Shown here one piece after another: positions 16,496 to 25,922 of a stretch of 64,000 nucleotides of DNA (position 1 is its first letter; each line of letters opens with the position of its first letter). The DNA lies in NCBI GenBank assembly GCA_947492175.1, contig CANLMQ010000009.1, forward strand, positions 1-64,000, read 5' to 3'. The DNA is from an uncultured Draconibacterium sp. Its GTDB lineage: Bacteria > Bacteroidota > Bacteroidia > Bacteroidales > Prolixibacteraceae. Both the position numbers and the translations under genes were made by a program. The notes below the pieces were generated by a model. The model was not told the DNA's origin and did no database searches. It worked only from the letters and a program-made list of their open reading frames with translations.

Positions 16496-17743
16496 TCAAC
16501 CACTTCTCTTTACATTGTAAGCCATCAGTGCCTGTCCTCGTCGTTGATATAAAACACCATCTTTTAGTACAGGGTGGGAAAAATGTTCTTTTGTTCCGTG
16601 GGTGATTTTGAATGTCCCCTTTGCGGCAATTTCCCCATTCTCGTTGTAACTTAATAACGAAAGTTTACCATTCTGCCCATAATAGTAAAACATGTCATCT
16701 GCAGCGACCAGAGCACCCCAGCCCAGCTTTAATGAATCGGTAATTTCACCGGTATCGGCATCTATGCTTTTAAACTGTTTTTTCGAAGTTCCGCTTCCGT
16801 ATAAATGGTTTTCAATTTTTACAATTCCTCCCATGTAACTGTCAAATTCTTTGTTGCGCCACATTTCCGTAATTTCGGTTCCATCTTCCGAAAGTTGTAA
16901 TTTTACACCGCCATTTCCGTCGCCGGCAGCGTAATAAATATAACCGTCCTCGAAAATAACACAATTACAGTGCGTATCGCCAATTCCTACTCTGCGTTCT
17001 TCCGGTGCAGTATTATCCTGTGCATGTGTCCAAAGTAGTTTGCCTGTTTCTGTATCGAATCCCATCATGTTATAGGCCGAAAAGGTTACAAATATTTTTC
17101 GGGATGAAAGCTCAATCAGTGTTCCCGGATTATAGCTTGAACGCTCGCCATGGCCTTTATTACTCCAGATTAATTCGCCGGTAAAACGATTTAAGGCAAC
17201 AACATTGTATCTTTTCCCTCCGGGAGTCCAGAAGACTTTATCCTCATCAATAAGAGGGGCTTCCGAGTGCCCCAGCCTTGGGTAAACACCATCAAAATCT
17301 TTTGTAAAATCTTTCTGCCATACTATATTTCCGTTTTCGCGTTTCAGACAGAACAGGTTGCCCATTCCTGAGCCCACATATATTAAATCGTTTACAACAG
17401 TTGGTTGCGAACGAGATCCGGCATAGTTTTTTATCCATTCTTTGCCAAAAGGCGCTTGCCATTTTATTTTCCCGTCGAAACTAATACAAAATATCGTGGC
17501 AATGCTATCGATTGCTCCGGTAACAAAAATTTCAGTATTGGTTATTGTAGGTGAACCGTATCCATCGCCAATACTGTCCAAAACCCATAATTCTTCAGGG
17601 CCATTTTCTGGCCATTCTTTCAGCAGGTTTTGTTCAGGGAATATACCCTTTCGATTTTCACTTCGCCACTGGAAAACTTCATTTTTTTTAGAAGTGCACG
17701 AAAATATGAACAGGCTAAGCAGAAGTAAAACAATAATCTTCAT
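16496..17743 (-). CDS. PQQ-like beta-propeller lipoprotein
   Basis: 415-residue lipoprotein (KIIVLLLLSLFIFSC, lipobox Cys16). The body is a chain of PQQ-type blades such as DGKIKWQAPFG, NGNIVWQKDF, TGELIWSN, TGKLLWTH, which fits a seven- to eight-bladed propeller of the BamB/quinoprotein alcohol dehydrogenase superfamily. No quinone-binding disulfide motif is evident, so a structural or sugar-binding role is as likely as an enzyme. It converges with folE; only two bases separate the stops. Confidence 0.8.
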   Translation of the reverse strand: MKIIVLLLLSLFIFSCTSKKNEVFQWRSENRKGIFPEQNLLKEWPENGPEELWVLDSIGDGYGSPTITNTEIFVTGAIDSIATIFCISFDGKIKWQAPFGKEWIKNYAGSRSQPTVVNDLIYVGSGMGNLFCLKRENGNIVWQKDFTKDFDGVYPRLGHSEAPLIDEDKVFWTPGGKRYNVVALNRFTGELIWSNKGHGERSSYNPGTLIELSSRKIFVTFSAYNMMGFDTETGKLLWTHAQDNTAPEERRVGIGDTHCNCVIFEDGYIYYAAGDGNGGVKLQLSEDGTEITEMWRNKEFDSYMGGIVKIENHLYGSGTSKKQFKSIDADTGEITDSLKLGWGALVAADDMFYYYGQNGKLSLLSYNENGEIAAKGTFKITHGTKEHFSHPVLKDGVLYQRRGQALMAYNVKRSG

Positions 17744-18142
17744 GATTTCAGGTTTCGTTTTTCCTAAGAGTATTCGAAGGGATTAATTAATTACAATTTT
17801 TGAATCTTTTTTTATTGAAGGAGCAGATATCTTGGGGGCATTCTTTATGAAGCGCTCCTAACTGGAATGCATCTTATTTTCGTTTGTAAATATCCAATTA
17901 TAATCATTGAGGTACAGAATTGGTAAGTCCAGCAAGTAAGAGTATAGCTCTGATAAATCGTAATATATTTTTCTGAATAAGTATAGTATATAGGAGTGCA
18001 TAATGCAATGAAACGACCATGCCAAAAATTTGCCACAAACAAGTATAATTAAAATCATGGGAGTTCCATCTAATACCTCTGAAACTTTAAATTTTAATTA
18101 GATGAAATACAATCTAAAAAATATCAGACTTGTAATAAGATA

Positions 18143-18316
18143 ATGTTTAAAAAAATAATTATTTTAGTTTTTCTGTCGGGTATATTTTCAGCTTTTTTAA
18201 ATAAAAAATATTACCTCTTCAAGTTTCGACTATTGTCATTATTCTTTTGGGATTGGCTTGACATAGTTTCATTTATTCAGTACTATTTTCAATACTGGTT
18301 AATATGGATTATGTAA
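18143..18316 (+). pseudogene. Possible small membrane peptide or remnant of a secreted-protein gene
   Basis: A 57-codon frame starts with FKKIIILVFLSGIFSAF, a convincing signal-peptide-like beginning, then loses any recognisable body (aromatic-rich, WDWLDIVSF) and stops. It could be the surviving head of a decayed exported protein. The rest of the 17744-18387 gap shows no convincing coding region. Confidence 0.25.
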
Positions 18317-18387
18317 AGAATATGAGGCAAGTTTTCGTTTTAATGGTTTTAGTAAGCTTAAGGCAATTTCAACTTAATATAAACTAA

Positions 18388-20004
18388 ATGATACGAAGAA
18401 ACTTTTTAAGTTCACTGGCATTGACCGGAGGAGCACTTTTCTCGCAACCGGCGAGTATGCTGAATATTTTAAATGAGAAACAGGAGATTAGAACTTTTCA
18501 TTTATCTGTCAGTTCTTATAGTCTTGATAATAACCCAGAGTTATTTGATATTATCTCTCAAAGTGGAATTACTGATGTTTGGCTGACAGGATACATTAAC
18601 GGGTATTGGTATTACGAGGTTGAAAGAATTAAACTTTGGAGGAAACAGTTTTTAAAAAAGGGTATCGCCGCCCATATTTTACAGGTGCCACTTGGGCATC
18701 CTGCTAATTTATCAGCATCTAAGGTAGGCAGTTCATTAGGAATAGAAGGAGAAATTCCAAACATAACTCCCAAACACTGGACTAAAAAAACAACAATTAG
18801 TGGAGATTTATATTCTGGTGTTTCCATTCATCCTCCAATTGTTGAAGAAAATATTGAAGCTTTGAAAAGAGCAGAACAGTTTGGTTTTAAGAAGGTGTTT
18901 TTGGATGACGATTTTAGGCTTGGAACTTTTCCCGGAATAATTGGAGGATGTTTTTGCCCGTACCACAAACAAGAGTTTCTTAATAAATATGGATACAGCG
19001 AGAATGCGTGGACTGACCTCTTGGAGAATATTAAACCACGTGAAATTGATGAAACTGTACACTCATGGGTAAATTATACCTGCGACCGGCTTTCTGAAGC
19101 ATATAAACAGATGCAATCTTCTGTACCTGATGTTCAATTGGGAATAATGGTAATGTACATGGGGGCAGAAAAATCGGGGATACGGTTAAACGATTACAAA
19201 GGAGCTTTAATGCGTGTTGGAGAAATGATGTTCGATGATAATTCATTTGGAAAGGTTAAAGGAAAAACCGATGAACTTTTCAGTTCATTATTCCACAGGC
19301 GTTATGTGGTACCTGAACTTGCTTTTAGTGAAACAACAGCTTATCCACCTGAAAATCTGTCCGCGAAAAATTTAGCTGCGAAGTTAAATATATCACTGTT
19401 GAGCGATGTGCGAAATACAATGTTTATGAGTGGATTAATGCCTTTCCCTCAGGAATACTGGTCTACGCTTGCGCCTGAAATAAAGAAAAGCGCAGGTCTT
19501 CATGTCACAATTGCCGGGCAGAAGCCAAGAGGACCTTTTAAACATTATTGGGGAGAAGCGAGTCGTTTTATTAGTACAGATAAGCCGTATAGTTTATTCC
19601 TTGCTTCAGGCGTGCCGTTTGAAGTCGCTGATAATTTAGGGGAAGATGGTTGGACGTTTCTTTCCGAATATGATGCAAAGTCAGTAACCGAGAAAAAGTT
19701 AAAAACCGCTGGTACAAAACTCATTCATGGCCAGATAAAATATAAAGACATGATAAATATGAAATATGTGCCGGAAAACATGGACGATGTATTTGCTTTT
19801 AAACGTGAAATTATAGCCGATCTAGTTGATGTTCCATATGTTGAGGAAGATTTGCCGGTGATTTGTGCATGGTATCCATCGATAAATTCTGTTTTGTTAT
19901 GGAATTTGTCAGAGACTGGGAAAAAATTGACGATTAAATATAGAGAAAAACGGTTGAAAGTTAATATAGAGGGATTAAACTCAGAAGTGATGCTTTTAAA
20001 TTAA
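18388..20004 (+). CDS. Tat-exported TIM-barrel-like hypothetical protein
   Basis: 538-residue protein. The N-terminus RRNFLSSLALTGGALF is a twin-arginine signal. The next region (FHLSVSSYSLDNNPELFDIISQSGITDVWLTGYINGYWYYEVERIKLWRKQFLKKGIAAHILQVPLGHP) reads as alternating strands and helices of a (beta/alpha)8 barrel, with KKVFLDDDFR and a CFCPYHKQEF cluster around residues 180-195. Bacteroidota carry many Tat-exported putative glycosidases of this type near sulfatases. No family can be named and the active site is unknown. Confidence 0.6.
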   Translation: MIRRNFLSSLALTGGALFSQPASMLNILNEKQEIRTFHLSVSSYSLDNNPELFDIISQSGITDVWLTGYINGYWYYEVERIKLWRKQFLKKGIAAHILQVPLGHPANLSASKVGSSLGIEGEIPNITPKHWTKKTTISGDLYSGVSIHPPIVEENIEALKRAEQFGFKKVFLDDDFRLGTFPGIIGGCFCPYHKQEFLNKYGYSENAWTDLLENIKPREIDETVHSWVNYTCDRLSEAYKQMQSSVPDVQLGIMVMYMGAEKSGIRLNDYKGALMRVGEMMFDDNSFGKVKGKTDELFSSLFHRRYVVPELAFSETTAYPPENLSAKNLAAKLNISLLSDVRNTMFMSGLMPFPQEYWSTLAPEIKKSAGLHVTIAGQKPRGPFKHYWGEASRFISTDKPYSLFLASGVPFEVADNLGEDGWTFLSEYDAKSVTEKKLKTAGTKLIHGQIKYKDMINMKYVPENMDDVFAFKREIIADLVDVPYVEEDLPVICAWYPSINSVLLWNLSETGKKLTIKYREKRLKVNIEGLNSEVMLLN

Positions 20005-20052
20005 TAGCTTGCGATAGCTCCTGCTATCTTTCATATCTCAAAATATCGTAGT

Positions 20053-21027
20053 TTACTTAAAATACGAATATACTTCGTTGTAGTCTTTTACTTCCATTAA
20101 ATCGGCACGAAGTTTTGCAGCCCCGGCAAATGAGTTAAGGTAAATCTTATAAAACCGTTTTAGTATATTAAAGTTTTTAATGCCACCCCATGTTTGTTCA
20201 AAAAGACGGGTGTGTTGAATCAGTTTCTCAATTCGCTCTTCTTTTGATATTTCTGTTTTTGAGGGATTAAAAAACCAGGGATTCTGAAAAATACCACGAC
20301 CAATCATTATACCGTCAACGCCCGATTCTTCAATACGTTTTAATCCACGTTCGTAAGAATATACATCGCCGTTACCATGAAATGGAATGTGCGGTTTTAG
20401 TTGATTTCTAAGTTGAATCGCTTTCCTGATTTCTTCCCAGCTTGCATCGCCTTCCGATTGCATGCGTTGTGTGCGGCCATGCAAAATTATGGCAGCCGGT
20501 TCAACCGAGAGTAGTTCCGATATCCATTCTTCGGTTTGGTGTTCTTTTATTCCGGTACGTGTTTTTACACTCACTGGGAGGTGAGTAGCCTCTTTTGTTG
20601 ACAGAATAATCTCTTTGGCCAGGTTTGGCTCTCCAATCAATGCACTGCAGGCTCCAATTTTAAATACTTTTTTTACCGGGCAACCCATATTAATATCTAG
20701 CCCGTCGAAATCGTAGTTTTCGGTTATGTATTTTGCAATCGAAGCATAAATCTCGGGATTTCTTCCCCATATCTGTGCTACCAGTTTTAGGCCCAGCTTT
20801 TTTAGCAATTCGCGTTCCGATTCATTTACAATTAAACGTTCCGAAACACGTTCGCGACCAACGGGGTGGTTCATTCCTTCTACTGAAGTAAATTCAGTAA
20901 AAACCACATTTAATTTACCCGGAGTTGCCATTCCCATTACTACTTCCCGGAAAACAGTATCGGTAACATCTTCCATTGGAGCCAGCGAAAATGCAGGGCC
21001 TTTAAATTCTTGCCAAAAATTGCTCAT
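20053..21027 (-). CDS. dus: tRNA-dihydrouridine synthase
   Basis: 324-residue flavoenzyme that reduces uridine to dihydrouridine in the tRNA D loop. An FMN-binding TIM barrel covers about residues 10-240 with the family motifs LAPMEDVTD near 15-23, DINMGCPVKKVFKIGACSALIGEP near 111-134 (C116 in GCP is the usual catalytic position), VKTRTG, HGRTQRM and GVDGIMIGRGIFQNPWFF. A helical tRNA-binding domain follows (about 250-324). Length is normal. The subfamily (DusA, B or C) is not resolved. Confidence 0.92.
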   Translation of the reverse strand: MSNFWQEFKGPAFSLAPMEDVTDTVFREVVMGMATPGKLNVVFTEFTSVEGMNHPVGRERVSERLIVNESERELLKKLGLKLVAQIWGRNPEIYASIAKYITENYDFDGLDINMGCPVKKVFKIGACSALIGEPNLAKEIILSTKEATHLPVSVKTRTGIKEHQTEEWISELLSVEPAAIILHGRTQRMQSEGDASWEEIRKAIQLRNQLKPHIPFHGNGDVYSYERGLKRIEESGVDGIMIGRGIFQNPWFFNPSKTEISKEERIEKLIQHTRLFEQTWGGIKNFNILKRFYKIYLNSFAGAAKLRADLMEVKDYNEVYSYFK

Positions 21028-21126
21028 GCCGCAAAATTATTAAATATGCCGGTTTTGATTCATTGTCTTTCCGAATTTATTTCAGAATCTGTAGTAATCA
21101 GAAACGGGCTAAGAAAACAAAACTGT

Positions 21127-22155
21127 TTATTTCTGATGTTCCAGTTTTAATAACGATAAACTTTTTCTGAATTTTCGGCTGTTGCCAAATACTATACGGT
21201 TTTCATCAGACCGCGCTTTTCCTGTTGATTTTTCTTCGGCGCATTCGGGAGTGCAGCAACCGTTATACTTTTTTGCACAATCAGGACATTGTATAAACAG
21301 AATATGGCATCCATGATTATCGCAGTTGGTATGCGAATCACAGGGAGCTCCGCACTGGTGACACTTGGAAATTACTTTTCCGTTTACGCTTTCTCCCAGG
21401 CGTTCGTCGAACACAAAATTTTTGCCAATAAATTTAGACTCTACACCAGCTGATTTTACTTGCCGTGCGTACTCTAAAATTCCTCCGTGTAACTGATTTA
21501 CATCGTTAAATCCTTTGTGTTTAAGGTAGGCACTTGCTTTTTCGCAACGAATTCCACCAGTGCAATACAATAGTACTTTTTTATCTTTCTGATCTTCGAG
21601 AAGGTCGGTTACAATTTCCAGCTCTTCACGAAAAGTATCAGCTTCAGGGCAAATAGCTCCTTCAAAATGGCCAATTTCACTTTCGTAATAATTACGCATA
21701 TCTACCACAACCGTATTTTCTTTACCAATCTGATTATGGAAGTCGATGCCACTTAAATGTTTTCCCACATTGGTAACATCGTAGGCTCCGTCATCCAGCC
21801 CGTCGGCAACTAATTTCGGACGAACTTTTATGGTTAGTTTATAGAACGATTTTCCATCATCTTCAATGGCATATTTAATTGGAATACCATTAAGAATTTC
21901 GTATTTCTTCAGAGTTTTCAAAAAGGCTTCAAAATGATGTTCAGGTATACTCATTTGAGCATTTATACCTTCGCGGGCTACATAAATACGCCCAAAACAA
22001 TCAAGCGAAAACCAATCACGAAAAAGTTCGTCCCTTAATTTACGGGGATTATCAAGCAAATGGTATTTATAAAAAGATATTGTTTTGCGCTGAAAAGATT
22101 CGTTGGCTAAACGTTGCTTTAATTCTTCTTTATTTACCCTGTTATATAAAAACAT
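21127..22155 (-). CDS. trhO: tRNA uridine-34 hydroxylase (rhodanese-like, TrhO/YceA)
   Basis: 342-residue protein that forms 5-hydroxyuridine at tRNA wobble position 34. It has an N-terminal acylphosphatase-like domain (about 1-115, with REGINAQMS), a rhodanese domain (about 128-230) with the active loop CTGGIRCEKAS (C198), and a C-terminal Cys-rich zinc-type region (CHQCGAPC ... CPDCAKKYNGCCTPEC). The frame is open up to 22365, but the ATG at 22155 matches family length and lies just after a promoter at 22174-22204, and the longer frame would run into the divergent gene at 22304. Confidence 0.9.
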   Translation of the reverse strand: MFLYNRVNKEELKQRLANESFQRKTISFYKYHLLDNPRKLRDELFRDWFSLDCFGRIYVAREGINAQMSIPEHHFEAFLKTLKKYEILNGIPIKYAIEDDGKSFYKLTIKVRPKLVADGLDDGAYDVTNVGKHLSGIDFHNQIGKENTVVVDMRNYYESEIGHFEGAICPEADTFREELEIVTDLLEDQKDKKVLLYCTGGIRCEKASAYLKHKGFNDVNQLHGGILEYARQVKSAGVESKFIGKNFVFDERLGESVNGKVISKCHQCGAPCDSHTNCDNHGCHILFIQCPDCAKKYNGCCTPECAEEKSTGKARSDENRIVFGNSRKFRKSLSLLKLEHQK

Positions 22156-22173
22156 AAACTTAAAATTTGCGTG

Positions 22174-22204
22174 CAAAAATAAACAAAAACGCAAAAAGAG
22201 CAAA
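22174..22204 (-). promoter_or_regulatory. Bacteroidota-type promoter of trhO
   Basis: Minus strand TTTG (22204-22201), 19-nt spacer, TATTTTTG (22181-22174). It is placed 18-20 bases before the chosen start codon and supports it. Confidence 0.65.
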
Positions 22205-22303
22205 TAAGAGCTTAATATCTTAAAAGTAGTGATTGGTAAATATCGTATTTTCTGTGTAATTTGAGGTACTGTTCTGATAACTAATTTAATAAAAACCAAA
22301 ATT

Positions 22304-23374
22304 ATGAAACAAATGAAGTACTTAATCTTTGTTGGTGTATTGTTTTTTGTGGCATGTAACTGCAAAGATACTGCGGTAACAGAAGCTGAAGAACTTATTG
22401 AACAATTGAGAGAAGAAAGTGAATCAGTGGGTTGGACGGCTACCGTTTTGGTTGATAATAAAGTTGTATTTTCTGAAGGATTCGGTTTGGGGAATTACGA
22501 ACAGCAGGTTCCCGTTTTTCCCGATAAAACTAAATTCCGAATTGGAAGTATATCGAAGGCGTTAACAGCTGCCGCACTTGGAATCTTAATGGAAGAAGGT
22601 AAAATTGATTTGGATGCTCCGGTTCAGAAGTATGTACCTTATTTTCCTAAGAAAGAATATGTGTTGACAACGCGGCAGGTTGCAGGCCACACTTCAGGTA
22701 TTCGTCATTATAGAAATGATGAATTTCTGTCATCAAAATTTTATCCGACAGTTAAAGACGGATTGGATATTTTTATGAACGATACGCTGCTGTTTGAACC
22801 GGGGACACAATTTAGTTATACAAGCTATGGTTTTAATCTCTTGAGTGCTGTTATTGAAGGAGCTTCAAATACAGATTTTTTAAAATATATGCAGGAAAAG
22901 GTTTTTGATCCTTTGGGAATGAAAGAAACCAGGGCTGAATTTATGGACTCGCTGATTGTGTTTCGAGCCGGCTATTATTCTATGGCAGAAGGAAAAGTAA
23001 TTAACGCGCCTTATGTTGACAACAGTTATAAGTGGGCCGGGGGAGGATTTATATCGACTTCGGAAGATTTGGTGAAGTTTGGAAATGCCATGTTAAATAA
23101 TACGCTGTTTTCGGAAAAAACAAAGTTGGAGCTGGTAACACCACAAAAGCTAAAAAGCGGCAAAGATACTGAATACGGAATGGGATTTTTTTCAGGAACT
23201 GATAAATACGGACGCTATTATTACGGTCACGGCGGTGGATCAATAGGAGGGTGTGGAAACCTGATAATCTATCCTGAAAATAAAATAGTTGTTGCCGTAA
23301 TTACTAACGATTCCCGGGCAAAAGTAGGTGACGAGTTACATCAACTGGCAGAAATTTTTGTGGGTGAAGATTAA
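22304..23374 (+). CDS. Serine beta-lactamase-like lipoprotein (PF00144 family)
   Basis: 356-residue lipoprotein (KYLIFVGVLFFVAC, Cys18) with the class C beta-lactamase / DD-peptidase-like fold. Catalytic elements are present: SISK at residues 82-85 (nucleophile and Lys), a tyrosine motif in FSYTSYGFNLL near 170-180, and YGHGGGSIGG near 305-315 in place of KTG. Such proteins are usually esterases or D-amino-acid peptidases rather than antibiotic-degrading enzymes. A paralogue with a damaged active site lies at 36179-37318. Confidence 0.85.
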   Translation: MKQMKYLIFVGVLFFVACNCKDTAVTEAEELIEQLREESESVGWTATVLVDNKVVFSEGFGLGNYEQQVPVFPDKTKFRIGSISKALTAAALGILMEEGKIDLDAPVQKYVPYFPKKEYVLTTRQVAGHTSGIRHYRNDEFLSSKFYPTVKDGLDIFMNDTLLFEPGTQFSYTSYGFNLLSAVIEGASNTDFLKYMQEKVFDPLGMKETRAEFMDSLIVFRAGYYSMAEGKVINAPYVDNSYKWAGGGFISTSEDLVKFGNAMLNNTLFSEKTKLELVTPQKLKSGKDTEYGMGFFSGTDKYGRYYYGHGGGSIGGCGNLIIYPENKIVVAVITNDSRAKVGDELHQLAEIFVGED

Positions 23375-23414
23375 AAGAAAACCCGGATTAACTCAATCCG
23401 GGTTTTCTTTTAAA
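23373..23414. terminator. Strong bidirectional terminator
   Basis: Near-perfect stem AAAAGAAAACCCGGATT / AATCCGGGTTTTCTTTT between converging genes, with A and T runs on both sides. Confidence 0.85.
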
Positions 23415-23428
23415 TATTGTGCATGCTC

Positions 23429-25246
23429 TTATAGGTCAATTGTTGCAGTTCGGGTGTCGGTCTGTCCCTGCTGATCTGTAACAACTGTAGTTACCGTGTA
23501 GGTTCCACTGCTACCTTTCTTAAATGAAAGTTCGTGTAGTCCGCTTGCCAGTGAACCTGTAACTGTAGTTAAAGTGCTAACAATTTCTTCATTTGGATTC
23601 TTCAAAGTAGATACAACTGTTGCGAGATCCGCATTTTCGTCTGTTACACTCCAGGTTACCTGAACTCTTTTCATGGCAGGATTACTTGTATTTGTCCAGT
23701 TCCACGAGGAAATAACAGGTGCTACATCTTCACCCGGTATTGATGCGGCGTTAACGGTAACAATAACATCATCCGAATCGGTAAATTCTCCATCCGAAAC
23801 GGTGAGTGTTATTGTGTGTGTTCCAACTGGTAATAAAACGGTTGGATTAACGCCGGAAGCTATTGTACTTCCTGATTCCGACCAGGTATAGGAAACAATG
23901 CCATTATCATCACCAGAATCCGAACCATCTAAAGATACTGACGCATTTCCTGATTCGTCGGCAGTAATAGTTTGATCGGTTCCTGCATTTGCTGTTGGTG
24001 GATTGTTTGTTGGATTGGGATCACCTCCATCAGCCACAATTCCAATCGGATCTGCATTGTTATCAGGATCATTATTTACTGTTCCTTCTTCAGCAGGTGT
24101 TCCCCACAGTAAAATTCCGGCCATGTGAGGTGCGGCCATTGAAGTTCCGCTTAAAGTTGCATAACCTCCATCTTTGTACGTAGAGTAGATACTATAGCCC
24201 GGTTCGCAATAATCAACAGGAGTTCCGTAATTTGAGAAGTAAGCCCAGTTATCGTTGATATCGCAAGCCGATATTGTATAAATATTGGTTCCTTCATTAT
24301 GTGCCGGTGAATAAAAATAACAGTCGTCGCTCTCGTTACCTGCAGCAATAGAGATTTTTATGCCCAGACTTGCCACATTCTGTACCGCTTCGTCAACGGC
24401 AGGATCTATATACCGACTGGATGGTCCCAGGCTCATATTCACAACATCTCCGGCCATTCCTACTCCAGCAATATAATCCAAGGCGGCAACTGACCAGGAG
24501 AATGAACCAGATCCGCTGCGGTCAAGTACCCGGCACGAAATAACTGTAGCACCGGCAGCTACTCCGGCTACACCTATATTATCGTTAACAGCAGCAACTG
24601 TTCCGGCAACGTGTGTTCCATGGCCGTTTAAATCATCTACAGTTGGTATTGGTTCTGTTGTAACAAAGGTTCGGCTTCTATTTACATCCACATTCAGGTC
24701 AGGGTGGTCAGTGTCTATTCCGGTATCTACAATCCAGGCTACATTATCACCACTATATGTACTTCCTCCGTAAACCCGTTGTATGCCCCAAGGAATAGTT
24801 TGTGCCGGAGGTGTTGGAACCGGTTTCTTTTTGATTACAGCTAGAGGCAATCTTAGAGAAATAATCCGGTCATGCTGAATGTATTTCACCGAAGGATCGC
24901 TTTCCAGTTTCTTTAACTGTCCCGGAGGAATTTTTACAGAAAAGCCTTTTAGTGCAGTCCCATAAACATGGCCAATTTCTCCATCAGAAATACCTGCCCG
25001 TTTTAATATTTTTTGTGTTTTTGTTTTAACTGCAGCCTGTTTCTTTTCGTAACCTTTTAGTTCTGCGAGTTCCGTATTAAGTTCAGCATCATCTAAAACC
25101 ACGATGTAACTTTTCGTATCAACTGAAGCAGATTTCAATTCAGGAACATTTTCAAGCAGTTCATCATTAACGGTTAAATCGTTACATGAATAGACTACAA
25201 ATACTGCACACAGCAGTACCAATAATTTTAAGCGCAAATTTTTCAT
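23429..25246 (-). CDS. Subtilisin-family (S8) serine protease lipoprotein with PKD-type domain
   Basis: 605-residue surface protease. Signal peptide with lipobox YSC (Cys21); an I9 inhibitor-like propeptide (about 45-130) precedes the catalytic domain. The triad is complete: D174 (VDTGIDTDHPD), H209 (NGHGTHVAGT) and S369 (LSGTSMAAPH), with N304 as oxyanion residue (AAGNES). A proline-rich linker (VPTPPAQTIPWG) and, after the protease, a PKD-like domain (PPTANAGTDQTI ... SYTWSESG, about 415-500) and a final beta domain (GEDVAPVISSWNWTN to end). Probably anchored on the outer membrane. Confidence 0.92.
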   Translation of the reverse strand: MKNLRLKLLVLLCAVFVVYSCNDLTVNDELLENVPELKSASVDTKSYIVVLDDAELNTELAELKGYEKKQAAVKTKTQKILKRAGISDGEIGHVYGTALKGFSVKIPPGQLKKLESDPSVKYIQHDRIISLRLPLAVIKKKPVPTPPAQTIPWGIQRVYGGSTYSGDNVAWIVDTGIDTDHPDLNVDVNRSRTFVTTEPIPTVDDLNGHGTHVAGTVAAVNDNIGVAGVAAGATVISCRVLDRSGSGSFSWSVAALDYIAGVGMAGDVVNMSLGPSSRYIDPAVDEAVQNVASLGIKISIAAGNESDDCYFYSPAHNEGTNIYTISACDINDNWAYFSNYGTPVDYCEPGYSIYSTYKDGGYATLSGTSMAAPHMAGILLWGTPAEEGTVNNDPDNNADPIGIVADGGDPNPTNNPPTANAGTDQTITADESGNASVSLDGSDSGDDNGIVSYTWSESGSTIASGVNPTVLLPVGTHTITLTVSDGEFTDSDDVIVTVNAASIPGEDVAPVISSWNWTNTSNPAMKRVQVTWSVTDENADLATVVSTLKNPNEEIVSTLTTVTGSLASGLHELSFKKGSSGTYTVTTVVTDQQGQTDTRTATIDL

Positions 25247-25326
25247 ATGTATTTAGTTTTGTGATTATTAATTATTAGTCTTTTAAAGTTAAGAAATTAG
25301 AGCATCGTTCGCAAATTGTTATAAAA

Positions 25327-25354
25327 AAAGCTGTTTGATTTAACAAACAGCTTT
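25327..25354 (-). terminator. Terminator after the thioredoxin-like gene
   Basis: AAAGCTGTTTG (25327-25337) / CAAACAGCTTT (25344-25354), perfect 11-bp stem between the two minus-strand genes. Confidence 0.75.
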
Positions 25355-25374
25355 ACTTGTATTATTGTTTCATT

Positions 25375-25881
25375 TTATAGAAGTTCTTTCACTTTTGCAA
25401 TAATCTCATTAAATTCTTTGTGGTTAAAACCCGTTGAAGCTACTGCAATTTTACCTTCTTTGTCGATAATAAAATTTCTTGGTATGTTTTGTCTGGCATA
25501 TTTCGAAAAGATATCACGTTTTGCATCGGGATAAAAGGGCAAAGCATAATTGTTATCAGCCTTAAATTTATTTACTGTAGCCCAGTCATGTTCGCGTCCA
25601 ATTACCAGTACTTCAAAATCTTTTTCTTTGAATTTATTAAAAACCTCTTTTTCAAGATATGGAAGTTCTTTCCGGCAAGGCGGGCACCAGGTGGCAAAAA
25701 AGTTTATCCAAACCACTTTCCCTTTTAAATCGGAAAGTTTTTTTACTGTTCCGTCCTGCATAGTAATAGAGAATTCGGGCGCTTTATCTCCGACTTTTAC
25801 TATTGTGGCTTCGTCCTGTGCAAACAGGCTGGTAGTAAATACAATGGCGAGTAAAGTCAGAATGAATTGTTTTACATTCAT
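25375..25881 (-). CDS. TlpA-like periplasmic thioredoxin
   Basis: 168-residue exported thiol-disulfide oxidoreductase. The signal peptide (NVKQFILTLLAIVFTTSLFAQ) is best opened by the ATG at 25881; the upstream frame to 25926 would overlap the next gene. The AhpC/TSA-type domain has the WCPPC redox site (C66, C69) in FFATWCPPCRKELPYLEKEV and the cis-Pro region NIPRNFIID. It probably reduces or oxidises cell-envelope thiols, for example in cytochrome c maturation or peroxide defence. Confidence 0.88.
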   Translation of the reverse strand: MNVKQFILTLLAIVFTTSLFAQDEATIVKVGDKAPEFSITMQDGTVKKLSDLKGKVVWINFFATWCPPCRKELPYLEKEVFNKFKEKDFEVLVIGREHDWATVNKFKADNNYALPFYPDAKRDIFSKYARQNIPRNFIIDKEGKIAVASTGFNHKEFNEIIAKVKELL

Positions 25882-25922
25882 AATAAATTGTTTTATCGCG
25901 AAGAAAAAGAAAATTATTGAAA

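Noticed and set aside
17845..18058. Two overlapping minus-strand frames of about 65 codons in the long gap.
   Set aside because: AT-rich, no signal peptide or motif, no start context, and they contradict each other in frame.
22155..22365. Longer start for trhO, giving 412 residues.
   Set aside because: The extension overlaps the divergent gene at 22304, lies upstream of a clear promoter and is not part of the family.
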